Part shown: positions 23,821 through 33,576 of the stretch, one piece after another
Layout of the letters: every line of letters starts with the position of its first letter
Numbering within the stretch: the stretch's first letter is position 1
Assembly: GCF_021603585.1 (NCBI RefSeq)
Contig: NZ_BQHI01000007.1
Location: 1 to 64,000 of the forward strand
Length of the DNA: 64,000 bases
Source: Pseudomonas sputi
Lineage (GTDB): Bacteria; Pseudomonadota; Gammaproteobacteria; Pseudomonadales; Pseudomonadaceae
Reading direction: 5' to 3'
Made by a program: the position numbers and the translations under genes
The notes under the pieces: generated by a model
The model's input: only the letters and a program-made list of their open reading frames with translations
What the model was told of the DNA's origin: nothing
Database searches by the model: none

Positions 23821-26054
23821 TTATTTCTACTCGCTTCGTAATCGTCGGAGCCTTCCGGCACGATGAGTTCGTCCCACATCAGATGGACCTCAGCGGTTTC
23901 CTCGCTGTCAGTCACCACACGCGGATGCAGGCCATCCGTGTTGCTTTTGGAGATTTTCGGAGCGACCGACGAAGGGACAATAATCGCTGCCTTCACAGAC
24001 TTTATGGGCTGACCGAGCCCGGTCACAAAACGGATTTGTTCGTCATACTTCGGACTATTGGCAGTACCGGACTTCAGTGTGTTTCCCGCCCGAGCCTGAT
24101 CCGCAATCAGCGGAATGACCGGTGCCAGAATGCCAATCCCCGTCCCGCTTCCCGCCGAGCCTCCGGCATTAATCTTCACCACCGGCCCAACCACCGTCAC
24201 ACCACCGCCATCGAGCTTGATGAAACTGCCGCCGCCGAGAATCGTCAGCTCAGTCCCCGCCTCAATGACAATCTTGTCCCCCGCCTTGATGTGAATCTCT
24301 TTCCCGACACTGGTCAGTTGCGCCGTCCCGAGCTTCACATGCTGGCTCTCGCCAATAGTCAGGTGGTCGTCCATCCGCGCTTCGATCTTGCGGTCGGAAA
24401 TCGTGGTGCGATGTTCTTCAGCCTTCAGCTCGGTGTAGCTGTTCTTCACCACCGTGTCGTGACGTTCATTCCCGACGCGAATCTTCTGGTCGTGTTCGAC
24501 GTTTTCATCCCAGTCGCGCTGGGCGTGGATGAAGATTTGTTCGGCGCCTTTTTTGTCTTCGATGCGCAGTTCGTTGTAGCCACCGCCGCCCGGGGAGCTG
24601 AGGGTTTTGAAGACGCTGCGGGTTTTATTCGCCGGCAGGGCGTAGGGCACCGGGTTTTCCTTGTGGTACAGGCAGCCGGTCACCAGTGGCTGGTCGGGGT
24701 CGCCTTCGAGGAAGGTGACGAGGACTTCCATGCCGATGCGCGGGATGGAGATGGCGCCGTAGCGGTCGCCGGCCCAGGAGCTGGAGACGCGCAGCCAGCA
24801 GCTGGTTTTGTCGTCGGCCAGGCCTTCGCGGTCCCAGTGGAATTGCACCTTGATGCGGCCGTATTGGTCGCAGTGGATTTCTTCGCCTTTGGGGCCGGTG
24901 ACCATGGCGGTCTGGCTGCCGAGCACGCGGGGTTTCGGGTGTTCAAGGGCGGGGCGGTAGAACACGTCCCACGGGGTGGCGAGGAAGGTGTTGCGGTAGC
25001 CCTGGTGGAAGTCGTCCTTGTGGTCGGTGGTGTCGCTGGTCACCGATTCTTCGAGGACTTGCGGCTGTTTGCCTTCGTGGAAGATTTCGGTGAGCAGCCA
25101 CAGGTCGTTCCACTCGCTGCGCGGGTGATCGGACATTTCCATGAAGTGGCCGCTGACGAGTCTGGTCTGGTCGCCGCGACCTTCGGCCTGGCGATAGTCG
25201 GCACGGTGACGTTCGAGGGCGCGCTGGCTGAGGAATTTGCCGCGGGCGCGGTCGATGAAGCGGCCGGGGTAGTCGTAGTCTTCCAGATCCGGTTCGGTGC
25301 TCTCGCCATCCGGCTTACTCTCTGGTTTAAAAGCCGCCTCCATTTGCAGGCGCGGTTTTTCGAAGTCGTAGTCGCGGCGGGTGGTGCGGCTGGTGCGGGT
25401 TTCCAGACGCAGCTTGAAGCCTTTGATCACCGGTTCTTCGGCGACCATGCCGCTGCCTTGCACGTACGCGGTCGGTTGGCCGAGGTTCGGGAAAACCGTC
25501 TGGTCATCGCCGAACACCAGCAGGTGGCCTTTCTTGCTGTGCTGGAAGTGGTAGTGAATGCCTTCCTCTTCGCACAGGCGCTGGACGAAGTGCAGATCGG
25601 TTTCGTCGTACTGCACGCAGTAGTCGCGATCCGGGCATGGCTGGCTGAGCTGGAAGCTGTAGGCGTTGCCCTTGATGCCGTGCTCGTCGAGGATCAGCGC
25701 GATGATTTTCGGCGCCGACATCTGCTGGTAGATGCGCTGGTTGGTGCGGTGATGCAGGTATTGCAGCTGCGGCACCAGCGAGACTTTGTAGCGGGTCAGG
25801 CGCTTGCCGGCATCGCCCTGGGCGACGCGGTAGATCTGGCCGTGGATGCCCGAGCCCTGCGGATCGAGGGCGAGGAACGCCTGTTTGTGCAGGAGCTTTT
25901 CCAGGTCCAGATCCGGGTTTTCGCTGACCAGTTCCAGGTCGAAACGGAACGGCTGGCTGATGCCTTCGGTGCCGGTGAACGACAGGACTTGCAGGTCGCC
26001 TACGTAATCTTCAACGGTCAGGCTGAAGTGCGTTTCGTTAGCTGGGTTGAACAT
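23817..26054 (-). CDS. vgrG: T6SS spike protein VgrG (TssI)
   Basis: A 745-residue VgrG. The gp27-like base occupies about residues 1-380, the gp5 OB fold about 380-470 (GPKGEEIHCDQYGRIKVQFHWD and RIGMEVLVTFLEGDPDQPL), and the beta-helix needle about 480-640 (repeats such as KAGDKIVIEAGTELTILGG). About 100 residues after the needle (from about 645) include AGGSAGSGTG and an acidic C-terminus; these probably form the docking extension for the cargo encoded next. It follows the kinase gene with 28 bp between them and overlaps the effector gene. Confidence 0.95.
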   Translation of the reverse strand: MFNPANETHFSLTVEDYVGDLQVLSFTGTEGISQPFRFDLELVSENPDLDLEKLLHKQAFLALDPQGSGIHGQIYRVAQGDAGKRLTRYKVSLVPQLQYLHHRTNQRIYQQMSAPKIIALILDEHGIKGNAYSFQLSQPCPDRDYCVQYDETDLHFVQRLCEEEGIHYHFQHSKKGHLLVFGDDQTVFPNLGQPTAYVQGSGMVAEEPVIKGFKLRLETRTSRTTRRDYDFEKPRLQMEAAFKPESKPDGESTEPDLEDYDYPGRFIDRARGKFLSQRALERHRADYRQAEGRGDQTRLVSGHFMEMSDHPRSEWNDLWLLTEIFHEGKQPQVLEESVTSDTTDHKDDFHQGYRNTFLATPWDVFYRPALEHPKPRVLGSQTAMVTGPKGEEIHCDQYGRIKVQFHWDREGLADDKTSCWLRVSSSWAGDRYGAISIPRIGMEVLVTFLEGDPDQPLVTGCLYHKENPVPYALPANKTRSVFKTLSSPGGGGYNELRIEDKKGAEQIFIHAQRDWDENVEHDQKIRVGNERHDTVVKNSYTELKAEEHRTTISDRKIEARMDDHLTIGESQHVKLGTAQLTSVGKEIHIKAGDKIVIEAGTELTILGGGSFIKLDGGGVTVVGPVVKINAGGSAGSGTGIGILAPVIPLIADQARAGNTLKSGTANSPKYDEQIRFVTGLGQPIKSVKAAIIVPSSVAPKISKSNTDGLHPRVVTDSEETAEVHLMWDELIVPEGSDDYEASRNK

Positions 26055-26082
26055 AAAGTGCTCCCTGTTCGAAAGTCATCCG

Positions 26083-27084
26083 TTACGCCCGCAGTCGCAA
26101 ACGCTGCAGCCAGGACGAAGTGGCGCCCAAGGCGTCACGCAATTGGTCGGCAGTGATGGTGCGCTCTGCCGGGTCAAAGGCCAGCGCGGTGCACAGCGCG
26201 GGCCAGCAGTGTGTCGGTAGATTCGACGGTGCTTGCAGCTCGCGCTCCAGGTGTTCGTCACGGGCCTGGGTCGAGGGCAAGCGGCGGAACGGGTGTTTGC
26301 CGCCCGCCAGTTCATAGATCACGCAGGCCACGCCGTACACGTCCGCGCTGGCCGACAGCGGTTGGCCCTCAAGCAGTTCGGGGGCGGCGTAGCCCGGGGT
26401 CCAGGCGTTGAAGCGCTCGCGGCTCAGGTGCGGCAGGCCGGGCAGGATGCCCTCCTCGGCTTGCCCCAGACCGAAGTCAAACAGGCGCACGCCGTCTTCG
26501 CTGAGCATGACGTTGCTCGGTTTCATGTCACCGTGCAGCACGCCGCGACGGTGGGCGTAGGCCAGCGCGTCGAGCAGCGGCAGCGCGATGTCGCGCAGTT
26601 CTTTCCACGGCAGGCCCAGCGGCCGCTCGCAGAGCAGTTTGTCCAGGGTCAGGCCACGCATGAGTTCCATGGTGATGAAGGCCCGCTGGCAATCGGTGTC
26701 CACTTCGAACGTGTGCGGTCGCAGCACGTTGTCGTGGCGCAGGCGTCGGGTCAGGGCGAACTCGCTGTAGAGCAAGGCACTGGCGTCCGGCGACTCGGCA
26801 AATTCTTCGCTGAGGATTTTCAGCGCAATGTAAGGATCGGGATCGCCGAACTGTTCGTGCAGCAGATCCCGGGCCCGGTAAACCGCACCCATGCCACCGG
26901 CCCCGAGCAGACGCTCGAGGTGGTAGCGGCCTGCCAGAACATCCGGCAGTGCGCCGACGCTGGCCTTGGTTGGCGCCAGCGCGGGTTCGGCGTTGTGCTG
27001 CTTTGCAAAAGCGAAATAGGTCAGGTTGTTGGCCTGCTCTTCGCTCATCAGCAAGTCGTCGACTGAGGATTCGATTTCAGTCAT
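26083..27084 (-). CDS. stk1: T6SS-associated Ser/Thr protein kinase (Stk1/PpkA-like)
   Basis: A 333-residue Hanks-type kinase. Gly-rich loop GAGGMG at 61-66, ATP-anchoring Lys89 (IALKI), catalytic loop HGDMKPSN at 184-191 (HGD in place of HRD), DFG at 203-205. There is no transmembrane or C-terminal sensor domain, unlike PpkA of H1-T6SS, which matches the shorter Stk1 of the H2 system. It should phosphorylate the FHA partner to promote assembly. I start it at 27084, where ATG overlaps the phosphatase stop (ATGA); the frame extends 50 codons upstream inside the phosphatase gene. Confidence 0.92.
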   Translation of the reverse strand: MTEIESSVDDLLMSEEQANNLTYFAFAKQHNAEPALAPTKASVGALPDVLAGRYHLERLLGAGGMGAVYRARDLLHEQFGDPDPYIALKILSEEFAESPDASALLYSEFALTRRLRHDNVLRPHTFEVDTDCQRAFITMELMRGLTLDKLLCERPLGLPWKELRDIALPLLDALAYAHRRGVLHGDMKPSNVMLSEDGVRLFDFGLGQAEEGILPGLPHLSRERFNAWTPGYAAPELLEGQPLSASADVYGVACVIYELAGGKHPFRRLPSTQARDEHLERELQAPSNLPTHCWPALCTALAFDPAERTITADQLRDALGATSSWLQRLRLRA

Positions 27085-27809
27085 TGGCGGATCACCACGG
27101 CCGTCAGGTTGTCGCGTGCGGCGCCACGCAGGGCACCGTCGAACAGACGTTCCAGCGCCACATGCGGCGCCGCCAGGCTGAGGGCGTTGCCGAGGGCATC
27201 GCTGCTCAGGCCTTGATACAAACCATCGCTGCACAGCAGGAACACATCACCGGGATAGACCTCGAGTTCCAGCACATCCAGCGTCAGTTGTTCCGCCGCG
27301 CCGACCGCCCGGGTCAAGGCCTGGGCCGCCGGGTGCGCCGCTGCCTGTTCGACGCTCATCTGTTGCTCGTCGATCAGTTGCTGCTGCAGCGAGTGATCCT
27401 TCGACAGCTGATACAACCGCTGCCCACGCCACAGGTAGCAACGGCTGTCGCCGGCCCAGATGCAGGCCGCGCGATTGCCTTCCACCAGCAGCGCCACGAC
27501 GGTGCTGCCCATGATGCTGTCGTGACGCCCGGCGGTGACGGTCAACTCCTGCCCCAGGCGCCGGTTCAGCCAGTGCAGGCACTGGCGGATGGCTTTGAGG
27601 CGTTCGTCGAAGTCTTCGTGCTGCGGCAGTTCAGCCAGGCTGGCGACGATCAACTGGCTGGCGATGTCGCCACCCTGATGACCGCCCATGCCGTCCGCGA
27701 CCACCCACAGCCCATGCTGCGGGGTGTCGAGGAAGGCATCTTCGTTGCGCGACCGCACCTTGCCCGGGTCGGTTCGCGCCGCGCTGCGCCAGGGACTGGC
27801 CACCAGCAT
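27081..27809 (-). CDS. stp1: T6SS-associated PP2C-type phosphatase (Stp1/PppA-like)
   Basis: A 242-residue PP2C phosphatase with the metal-site motifs RNEDAF (21-26), VADGMGGHQGG (37-47) and LLCSDGLYQGL near the C-terminus. It opposes the kinase encoded just downstream in control of T6SS assembly. The start is the ATG at 27809 that overlaps the tssM stop (TGATG); 60 additional in-frame codons upstream lie inside tssM and are not part of the family. Confidence 0.92.
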   Translation of the reverse strand: MLVASPWRSAARTDPGKVRSRNEDAFLDTPQHGLWVVADGMGGHQGGDIASQLIVASLAELPQHEDFDERLKAIRQCLHWLNRRLGQELTVTAGRHDSIMGSTVVALLVEGNRAACIWAGDSRCYLWRGQRLYQLSKDHSLQQQLIDEQQMSVEQAAAHPAAQALTRAVGAAEQLTLDVLELEVYPGDVFLLCSDGLYQGLSSDALGNALSLAAPHVALERLFDGALRGAARDNLTAVVIRQ

Positions 27810-30800
27810 CAGAGCTGCACCGGCATACGGAAGGTGCGCAGCACGCCCATGTCGAACGGGTTCGGCGTGCGCTGGCTGGTCAGCAGGTAGTTGGCGCGCA
27901 GGCCACCCACATCGGCTTTCAGCACCAGCACGTCGCGACCGGTCAGGTACTCGGTCTGCATCAGGTCGAACAGACGGAACAGCGACCACGGGCCGGAGTT
28001 CTTCTCGATGCCGATCGGGCGCCCGGCCATCTTGTCCATGACCAGGCTGGTGCGACCGTCTTCAGCATCGGTCGGCCACTTGAAGCTCATGGGCAGGATC
28101 GGACCGTGGCGGTATTCCATGGTCTTGTCGCCGAACTTGAACTCGGAACGGCTGACGGCCGGATCGAGGGTGTACGGCTCAAGCTTGAACTGCACGGTCG
28201 GCTCGGCCGGGTTGATCGAGAAGAAGCTCTGGCGAATGTTCAGGGCCGCCGCCATCTGATCGAGGAAGACCTTGGACACCGGCAGGCTGCGACCGTCGAT
28301 GCTGCGCATCCGGTAGTTGCCCGGATCACCGCTGACGAACGGACGCATGTAGCTGTCGAAGAAGCGGTCGATGGTGCCCTGAGCCCGGAAGAACTCGCGG
28401 AAATCGCTGATCGCCACATCGCTGGTGCTCGACGCGCTGAACGGATAACGCTTGTTGATGGTTTTGCCATACACGCTGTACAGCTCGTTCTGATAACGGC
28501 CATTCAGATATTGGTAGGCATCGTTCAGCACCAGGCGCCACGAGTCTTCGGCCAGCACGTTGAACCACACGCTCAGCGGACGCGGCAGACGACCGGACGC
28601 ATTGCGCAGGTTGGTCAGCGCATCACGCTGGCCGCTCATGCGGGTCTTGGCCAGCTCGAACGCGGCTTGCTCCGGCGTGCTGGAACGGGCGAGGCCCGCC
28701 AGTTGCAGTTGCAGGTCGTTGAGCGCGGTGAAGGCCGGGGTCAGGTCAGCGGCCGGGCCGTTGTTGTCGTCGAGCAACTTGTGCAGCGGCTCGAAGCGAC
28801 GTTGCAGGGACTTCTTGGCGGTGTCCGGCAGGTTCTTCGCCACGTTCAAGGCCGAGGCCTTGTCCGCTGCCGCCGCGGCGAGTTTGCCCACCTTGCCCAG
28901 TTTGCCTTTCTGTCCGGCCAGCGCATCAGCCGCGTCACCCGCCTCGTCCACCGGATCGGCAGCGGCCGGGAAGCGGGTGTTTTCACGCACTTCGGTCAGC
29001 AGCGCCAGCACCGGCGAGTTGGCCGAGGTCAGGCCCGCCAGTTGTTCGGCGCCTTCACCGGCATCGCTGATCGGCGGCAGCGCCACCTGGCCAACGGCTT
29101 CGCTCCAGTAGTTGGCGTAGTCGCGGAAGTACAGTTGCTCCAGCTCGACCATCAGGCGACGCAAGTCCATGTCGCTGATGCCCGCGCCTTCGCCCAGCAC
29201 CCAGTTGTCGCGCAGGATGTCGGTCACCAGCGACGCACCTTGCACCGAGAAATACTGCTGATAACCGGTCTGGGTGTAGAAGCCCGGAATCACGTATTCG
29301 GTGCCGATGAACAGCGAGCCCTGCGGCCCGAGATGCTGGCTGAAGCGATAGTCCGGCAGGTTGCGCGCCTGCTCGCGGAGCATGCGGTAAACCACGGTCG
29401 CCAGCGACTCGCTGCGCAGGATCTGACGCGCCTGAGCCACCAGTTGCTCGTTGAGCGGATAGATAAACGGCTGCTGCAACAGACGCTCGAGGTGCGTGTT
29501 CAGACCGTTCTGCACCGCGGTGTTGCCGGTGTAGCGCTGCGACCAGTCCGCCGCGATCCAGTCCTTGAGCCATGCCGCGTCGCGACGATCCTTCATGTTC
29601 AGCATCAGGTACGCGCGCAAGCTGTTGATCAGCTTTTCTCGGTCCTTCATGTTGGCGCGGATCTGGCCTTCAAGCATCGTTGCAACGCGCGGCAGCAGTT
29701 GCTTTTCAAGCTCGTGCTCGTAAGCCTCCTTGACCACCGGATTGACGTCCTGGCCCTGATACAGCCCCATCCGTTCGTGGTAGGCAGCGTCGCCCTTCTT
29801 CGGGAACACCTGAGTCGCGGCGTAGCTGGTGTCGAGGGTTTTCAGCACGCCCATGGCGTCATCGCGCGGCGACAGTGCCGTGCGTTGCTGCGTCCAGTTC
29901 TGCGCCAGATTGCGCAGGTTTTCCAGACGCTCGTAGTTGGCCGAAAATCCACCGGCCCAGAGCATGCCGAACAGCACCAGCGCACCCAGTGCGCCGACGT
30001 ACAACGCACGCTGGCCCCAGTGGATGCGGCTGCGCTCGCGCTTGTCCAGACCGGCCAGATCGGCCTCGGGGAAAATCACCCGGCTGAGCAAGTGATGGAT
30101 GAAACGCGAACGACCGCTGCGCAGCGTCGGCAGCACGCCGGCGCTCATGCCCAGACTCGCGCCGATGCCGGCGGTGGTCGAGTCCATTTCCTGGGTCAGG
30201 TGCGGTGCGCTGGTCAGGTAGAAACCACGCAGTTGCGTCGCACGCTGGTAGCGGTTGCCGGTGAACGCCATGTCGACGAGCAGGCACAGGCGTTCGCCGA
30301 TCAGGCCCATCTGGTGCGGGAAGTCGAGGATGCGGCCACGGCGCTGGGTGTCGCGCTCGGAGTGCATGCGCATGATCACCTGGCTGTTGAGGCGACGCAG
30401 CAGCTCTTCGAACTCGTTGCGCAGCACCGTCACGTCGGTGCCGACCTGATCCTTGCGGAAACTGGTGCCCAGCACCTGATCGCTTTCTTCGCGAGTCAGT
30501 TGGTCGAAGAACTCGTCGAAGCCCAGCAGCTTGTCGGCCTTGCTCAGCACCAGATACACCGGCACATCGACGTGCAGCTTCTGATAGACGTCTTGCAGAC
30601 GCGCACGCACCTGGCGGGCCAGGGTTTCGATGTCCTGTTCGCTGCCACCGGTCAGGGTTTCCACCGGAATGGTCACCAGTACGCCGTTCAACGGACGACC
30701 GCGACGGCGCTTGCGCAGCAGCTCCAGCAAGGTGGTCCAGGCGCTGCCGTCGACTTCCGCATCCGGCTGGGTCAGGTAGCGGCCGGCGGTGTCGATCAGC

Positions 30801-31348
30801 ACACCGTGATCGGCGAAGTACCAGTCGCAATGCCGAGTGCCGTGGGTGTCGCGGGTCAGTTTGCGGTCGATCTTGTTGATCGGGAATTCCAGCCCGGAAA
30901 AGTCCAGCAGGCTGGTCTTGCCGCTGGCCTGCGGGCCGATCAGCAAGTACCACGGCAAGTCATTGCGCCAGCGCTCGCTGCGACCGCGGTACAGGCTCGA
31001 AGTCTTGAGGGTTTTCAGGGCGTCCTTGAAACGCTCCTTCAACTCTTTCTGCTCTTCGTCGATCAATTCTTCGCGGCGGATACGGTCCTGGCCGTCTTCG
31101 GTTTCCTCGACGGCTTTCTTGCGGATACCGGCGCGCCAGCTGACGAAGACCATGGTCAGGCCCCAGATCAGGAACAGCACGCTGATGGTCAGCAGACGCG
31201 ACGTCGCGCTTTCCCAGAACTTGTAGTCATCCACGGCCAACAACGGGCCGACGAACCACACCAGCAGCGCCACGAACAGCACCAGCAGCAAGGTCCAGAC
31301 CCAGGTCTGGCGCAGGAAGGCGCCGACTTTCTTGAAAAACTTTTTCAT
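27809..31348 (-). CDS. tssM: T6SS inner-membrane core protein TssM (IcmF)
   Basis: A 1179-residue IcmF-family protein. Two membrane helices lie in the first about 70 residues, then a cytoplasmic GTPase-like domain with an intact Walker A (GPQASGKTSLL, about 135-145) and a third helix at about 445-465. The large periplasmic region that binds TssJ follows. With TssL and TssJ it forms the envelope-spanning channel. I choose the ATG at 31348 (MKKFFKKVG) over one 17 codons upstream because it immediately precedes the first membrane helix and has a purine-rich site before it. Confidence 0.96.
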   Translation of the reverse strand: MKKFFKKVGAFLRQTWVWTLLLVLFVALLVWFVGPLLAVDDYKFWESATSRLLTISVLFLIWGLTMVFVSWRAGIRKKAVEETEDGQDRIRREELIDEEQKELKERFKDALKTLKTSSLYRGRSERWRNDLPWYLLIGPQASGKTSLLDFSGLEFPINKIDRKLTRDTHGTRHCDWYFADHGVLIDTAGRYLTQPDAEVDGSAWTTLLELLRKRRRGRPLNGVLVTIPVETLTGGSEQDIETLARQVRARLQDVYQKLHVDVPVYLVLSKADKLLGFDEFFDQLTREESDQVLGTSFRKDQVGTDVTVLRNEFEELLRRLNSQVIMRMHSERDTQRRGRILDFPHQMGLIGERLCLLVDMAFTGNRYQRATQLRGFYLTSAPHLTQEMDSTTAGIGASLGMSAGVLPTLRSGRSRFIHHLLSRVIFPEADLAGLDKRERSRIHWGQRALYVGALGALVLFGMLWAGGFSANYERLENLRNLAQNWTQQRTALSPRDDAMGVLKTLDTSYAATQVFPKKGDAAYHERMGLYQGQDVNPVVKEAYEHELEKQLLPRVATMLEGQIRANMKDREKLINSLRAYLMLNMKDRRDAAWLKDWIAADWSQRYTGNTAVQNGLNTHLERLLQQPFIYPLNEQLVAQARQILRSESLATVVYRMLREQARNLPDYRFSQHLGPQGSLFIGTEYVIPGFYTQTGYQQYFSVQGASLVTDILRDNWVLGEGAGISDMDLRRLMVELEQLYFRDYANYWSEAVGQVALPPISDAGEGAEQLAGLTSANSPVLALLTEVRENTRFPAAADPVDEAGDAADALAGQKGKLGKVGKLAAAAADKASALNVAKNLPDTAKKSLQRRFEPLHKLLDDNNGPAADLTPAFTALNDLQLQLAGLARSSTPEQAAFELAKTRMSGQRDALTNLRNASGRLPRPLSVWFNVLAEDSWRLVLNDAYQYLNGRYQNELYSVYGKTINKRYPFSASSTSDVAISDFREFFRAQGTIDRFFDSYMRPFVSGDPGNYRMRSIDGRSLPVSKVFLDQMAAALNIRQSFFSINPAEPTVQFKLEPYTLDPAVSRSEFKFGDKTMEYRHGPILPMSFKWPTDAEDGRTSLVMDKMAGRPIGIEKNSGPWSLFRLFDLMQTEYLTGRDVLVLKADVGGLRANYLLTSQRTPNPFDMGVLRTFRMPVQL

Positions 31349-31361
31349 CACACGTCCCTGT

Positions 31362-32237
31362 TTACGGCTGCGACTGCGGCGAGGCCGCGGCCGGATCAAG
31401 CGGCTGATAAGGTTGCAGAACGGTGTCGCGCTGCTCGCCCAAGACCCAGGCGAAACCCGAATACATCATCACCAGGCAGACGAAGGTAAACAGCACCACC
31501 ATCCACGCCGGCACGATGCGCACCAGGTTGCGGCGCTGATCGTTGAGGCCTTCCCACTGCGGCGACAATTCACGCGGCACATCGCCACGCAACTGACGGA
31601 TCTGCCGGTACAGGGCGTCGCGGATGCCTTCGAGTTCCAGCATGCCGCGCGCCTGCACGCGGTACTTGCCCTCGAAACCGAGGGACAGGCACAGGTACAT
31701 CAGTTCCAGCATCGGCAGGTGCTTGACCGGGTTTTTCGACAGCCGATCGAGCAGCTGGAAGAACTTCTCGCCACCGAAGGTTTCGTTGTGGAAGCTGCTG
31801 AGCAGGCTCATCTGCGACCACTCGCTTTCGTTGCCCCACGGCGTGGTCACGACGGCTTCGTCGACCACGGTGCAGAGCACGTAACGGGCGGCCATCACCT
31901 GGCTGCTTTCGGCGCCGTTGTGCAGGGCGCGTACTTCAAACAGCTTGAGCCCGGCGGTCAGGCGCTCGTTGAGCGCGTAGAGGTCTTCGCGGGTTTCGCT
32001 GTGCTTGAGGCGCACCACTTCCGACAGCAGTTCGGACGACGCCGCCACCAGCGAATTGAGGCTGATGTTGAAGGCTTCCGCCGGGCGCAGGCGCGCGGCG
32101 TAGATCATCCGTTCTTCCAGTTGCTCGAAACGCGGCGGCGCGGCGAAATCGGTCAGCGGACTCGCCGCCGGGCCATGGCCCTGACGGTCGAGCAGGACGG
32201 TTTTGTCGTCCTGGTTGTGTTCCATGTCCTTGATCAT
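31362..32237 (-). CDS. tssL: T6SS inner-membrane protein TssL (DotU/IcmH)
   Basis: A 291-residue DotU-type protein. The cytoplasmic helical domain spans about residues 30-240, with ALRA..AVDEAVVTTPWGNESEW-like conserved segments (VDEAVVTTPWG, FFQLLDRLSKNP, LYLCLSLGFEGKY). A single C-terminal membrane helix lies at about 255-278. It has no OmpA/peptidoglycan-binding extension. The ATG at 32237 has an AGGAA site at good spacing; a second ATG four codons later is possible. It lies 5 bp after tssK and 13 bp before tssM. Confidence 0.94.
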   Translation of the reverse strand: MIKDMEHNQDDKTVLLDRQGHGPAASPLTDFAAPPRFEQLEERMIYAARLRPAEAFNISLNSLVAASSELLSEVVRLKHSETREDLYALNERLTAGLKLFEVRALHNGAESSQVMAARYVLCTVVDEAVVTTPWGNESEWSQMSLLSSFHNETFGGEKFFQLLDRLSKNPVKHLPMLELMYLCLSLGFEGKYRVQARGMLELEGIRDALYRQIRQLRGDVPRELSPQWEGLNDQRRNLVRIVPAWMVVLFTFVCLVMMYSGFAWVLGEQRDTVLQPYQPLDPAAASPQSQP

Positions 32238-32242
32238 GTCGG

Positions 32243-33574
32243 TCAGTTCCTGATGGCCCAGAATTTCAGTTCAAGCTCGGCGAATTCGCCGGACACATGG
32301 AACGCGAAGCCGCCGGAGCGCTCGAGTTGTGCCAGGTCTTCGGAACTGAGTTCGAGGATGAAATAGGTTTTGTTGGAGTGGAACGCGATCTGCCGCGGGG
32401 CCACCGGCAACGGTTTGACCTTGATCCCCGGCAGGTGCAGGTTGACCAGTTGGCGGATGCGCTCCACCGGGCCGACCTTGAGGTGCGCAGGCAAGCGGTT
32501 GCGCAGTTCTTCGGAGTCGCAGTTGGCACTGGCTGCCAGCACGAACGACGCCGAGCCCAGCAGTTTGTGGTCGTGCAGCGGCGACACGATGATCCCGTAC
32601 TGACGCGCTTGCAGGATCAGTTCGATGGCGTGCTGTTCCAACACCATCGACAGCACCTGACGGATCGACTCCATCAGTTTGCGAAAGCTCGCACCCTGGT
32701 CAGCGTGGGAGTAGCGGCTGTCCAGACGCGGGCGTTTGCTGTCGCTGGAGAAGGTCGCCAGATCGCCGAGCATGGTCAGCAGCGTGCGGTACAACTCTTC
32801 CGGGTGAACCTGCTCCAAGCCCAGGTAGTGGCGCAGCAGCAGTTCGGTGCGGTTGATCAGTTGCAGCATCATGAAGTCGCCGATTTCCGCGCCGCCGACC
32901 TTGCCGTTCGAACGAATGCGCTCGGCAATGGTGTCGCCCCGGTGACCGAGCATGCTGATCACTTCTTTCAGGCACGACAGCAGGTAGCTGGAGGCGTGGG
33001 CCTGAATGTAGGTCGGCACGAAATCCGGATCGAGGCTGATCACGCCATCCGGCGTGGTGTCGAGCACGTCGCAGATCTTCAGCTTCACGTAGGCCTGGTC
33101 GCTCTGCTGCTCGCCGAGCAACAGCTTGAAGTCCGGGCGACCGCAGCTGACCTGGCTGGCGGAATCATCACCGGCATTGGAGTCGGCCACTTCGGCGTCA
33201 TACGCGGTGTAACGCGCCAGCACGTCGGACTGCTCCGGGCGACGGGCCTCGATGTGGTTACCGGTGACCAGCGGCAGCGCCAGGTAGATCGGCGTGTTGC
33301 CGGTGTTCGGCGGCACGTCCAGCGCCAGCGGCTCGGTGTTGCCGCCGAGTTCGAACAGGCTGCCGTCCGGCAGGATCCCCGAGGCTTCACTGATCACCAG
33401 TTTGCCCATGTTGAGGAACTGCAAGTCGATCTCGAGATTCAGGAAACCCCAGGTGTAGCCGCCCAGCAACTGGGTGCGGGTCTTCATCTGGTGATCGTAA
33501 TAGCGGTCGTTATGCTGGAAGTGCTGCGGACGCAGCAGCATGCCTTCCTGCCAGATGACTTTATGGGTATTCAT
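32243..33574 (-). CDS. tssK: T6SS baseplate protein TssK
   Basis: A 443-residue TssK of normal length, beginning with the family's KVIWQEGMLLRPQHFQ motif. TssK trimers connect the baseplate wedge (TssF/G) to the TssL/M membrane complex. The C-terminal domain (residues about 315-443) is the part that binds the membrane complex. It begins 2 bp after the tssJ stop, in the order tssJ-tssK-tssL-tssM typical of H2-type clusters. Confidence 0.95.
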   Translation of the reverse strand: MNTHKVIWQEGMLLRPQHFQHNDRYYDHQMKTRTQLLGGYTWGFLNLEIDLQFLNMGKLVISEASGILPDGSLFELGGNTEPLALDVPPNTGNTPIYLALPLVTGNHIEARRPEQSDVLARYTAYDAEVADSNAGDDSASQVSCGRPDFKLLLGEQQSDQAYVKLKICDVLDTTPDGVISLDPDFVPTYIQAHASSYLLSCLKEVISMLGHRGDTIAERIRSNGKVGGAEIGDFMMLQLINRTELLLRHYLGLEQVHPEELYRTLLTMLGDLATFSSDSKRPRLDSRYSHADQGASFRKLMESIRQVLSMVLEQHAIELILQARQYGIIVSPLHDHKLLGSASFVLAASANCDSEELRNRLPAHLKVGPVERIRQLVNLHLPGIKVKPLPVAPRQIAFHSNKTYFILELSSEDLAQLERSGGFAFHVSGEFAELELKFWAIRN

Positions 33575-33576
33575 GG

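Noticed and set aside
23811-26156. Long plus-strand ORF (781 codons) opposite vgrG
   Set aside because: Shadow frame of the VgrG gene; no start signal and no recognisable protein.
28106-31489. Plus-strand ORF of more than 1100 codons opposite tssM
   Set aside because: High-GC antisense shadow of tssM with Gln/His/Arg-rich composition typical of reverse-frame translations.
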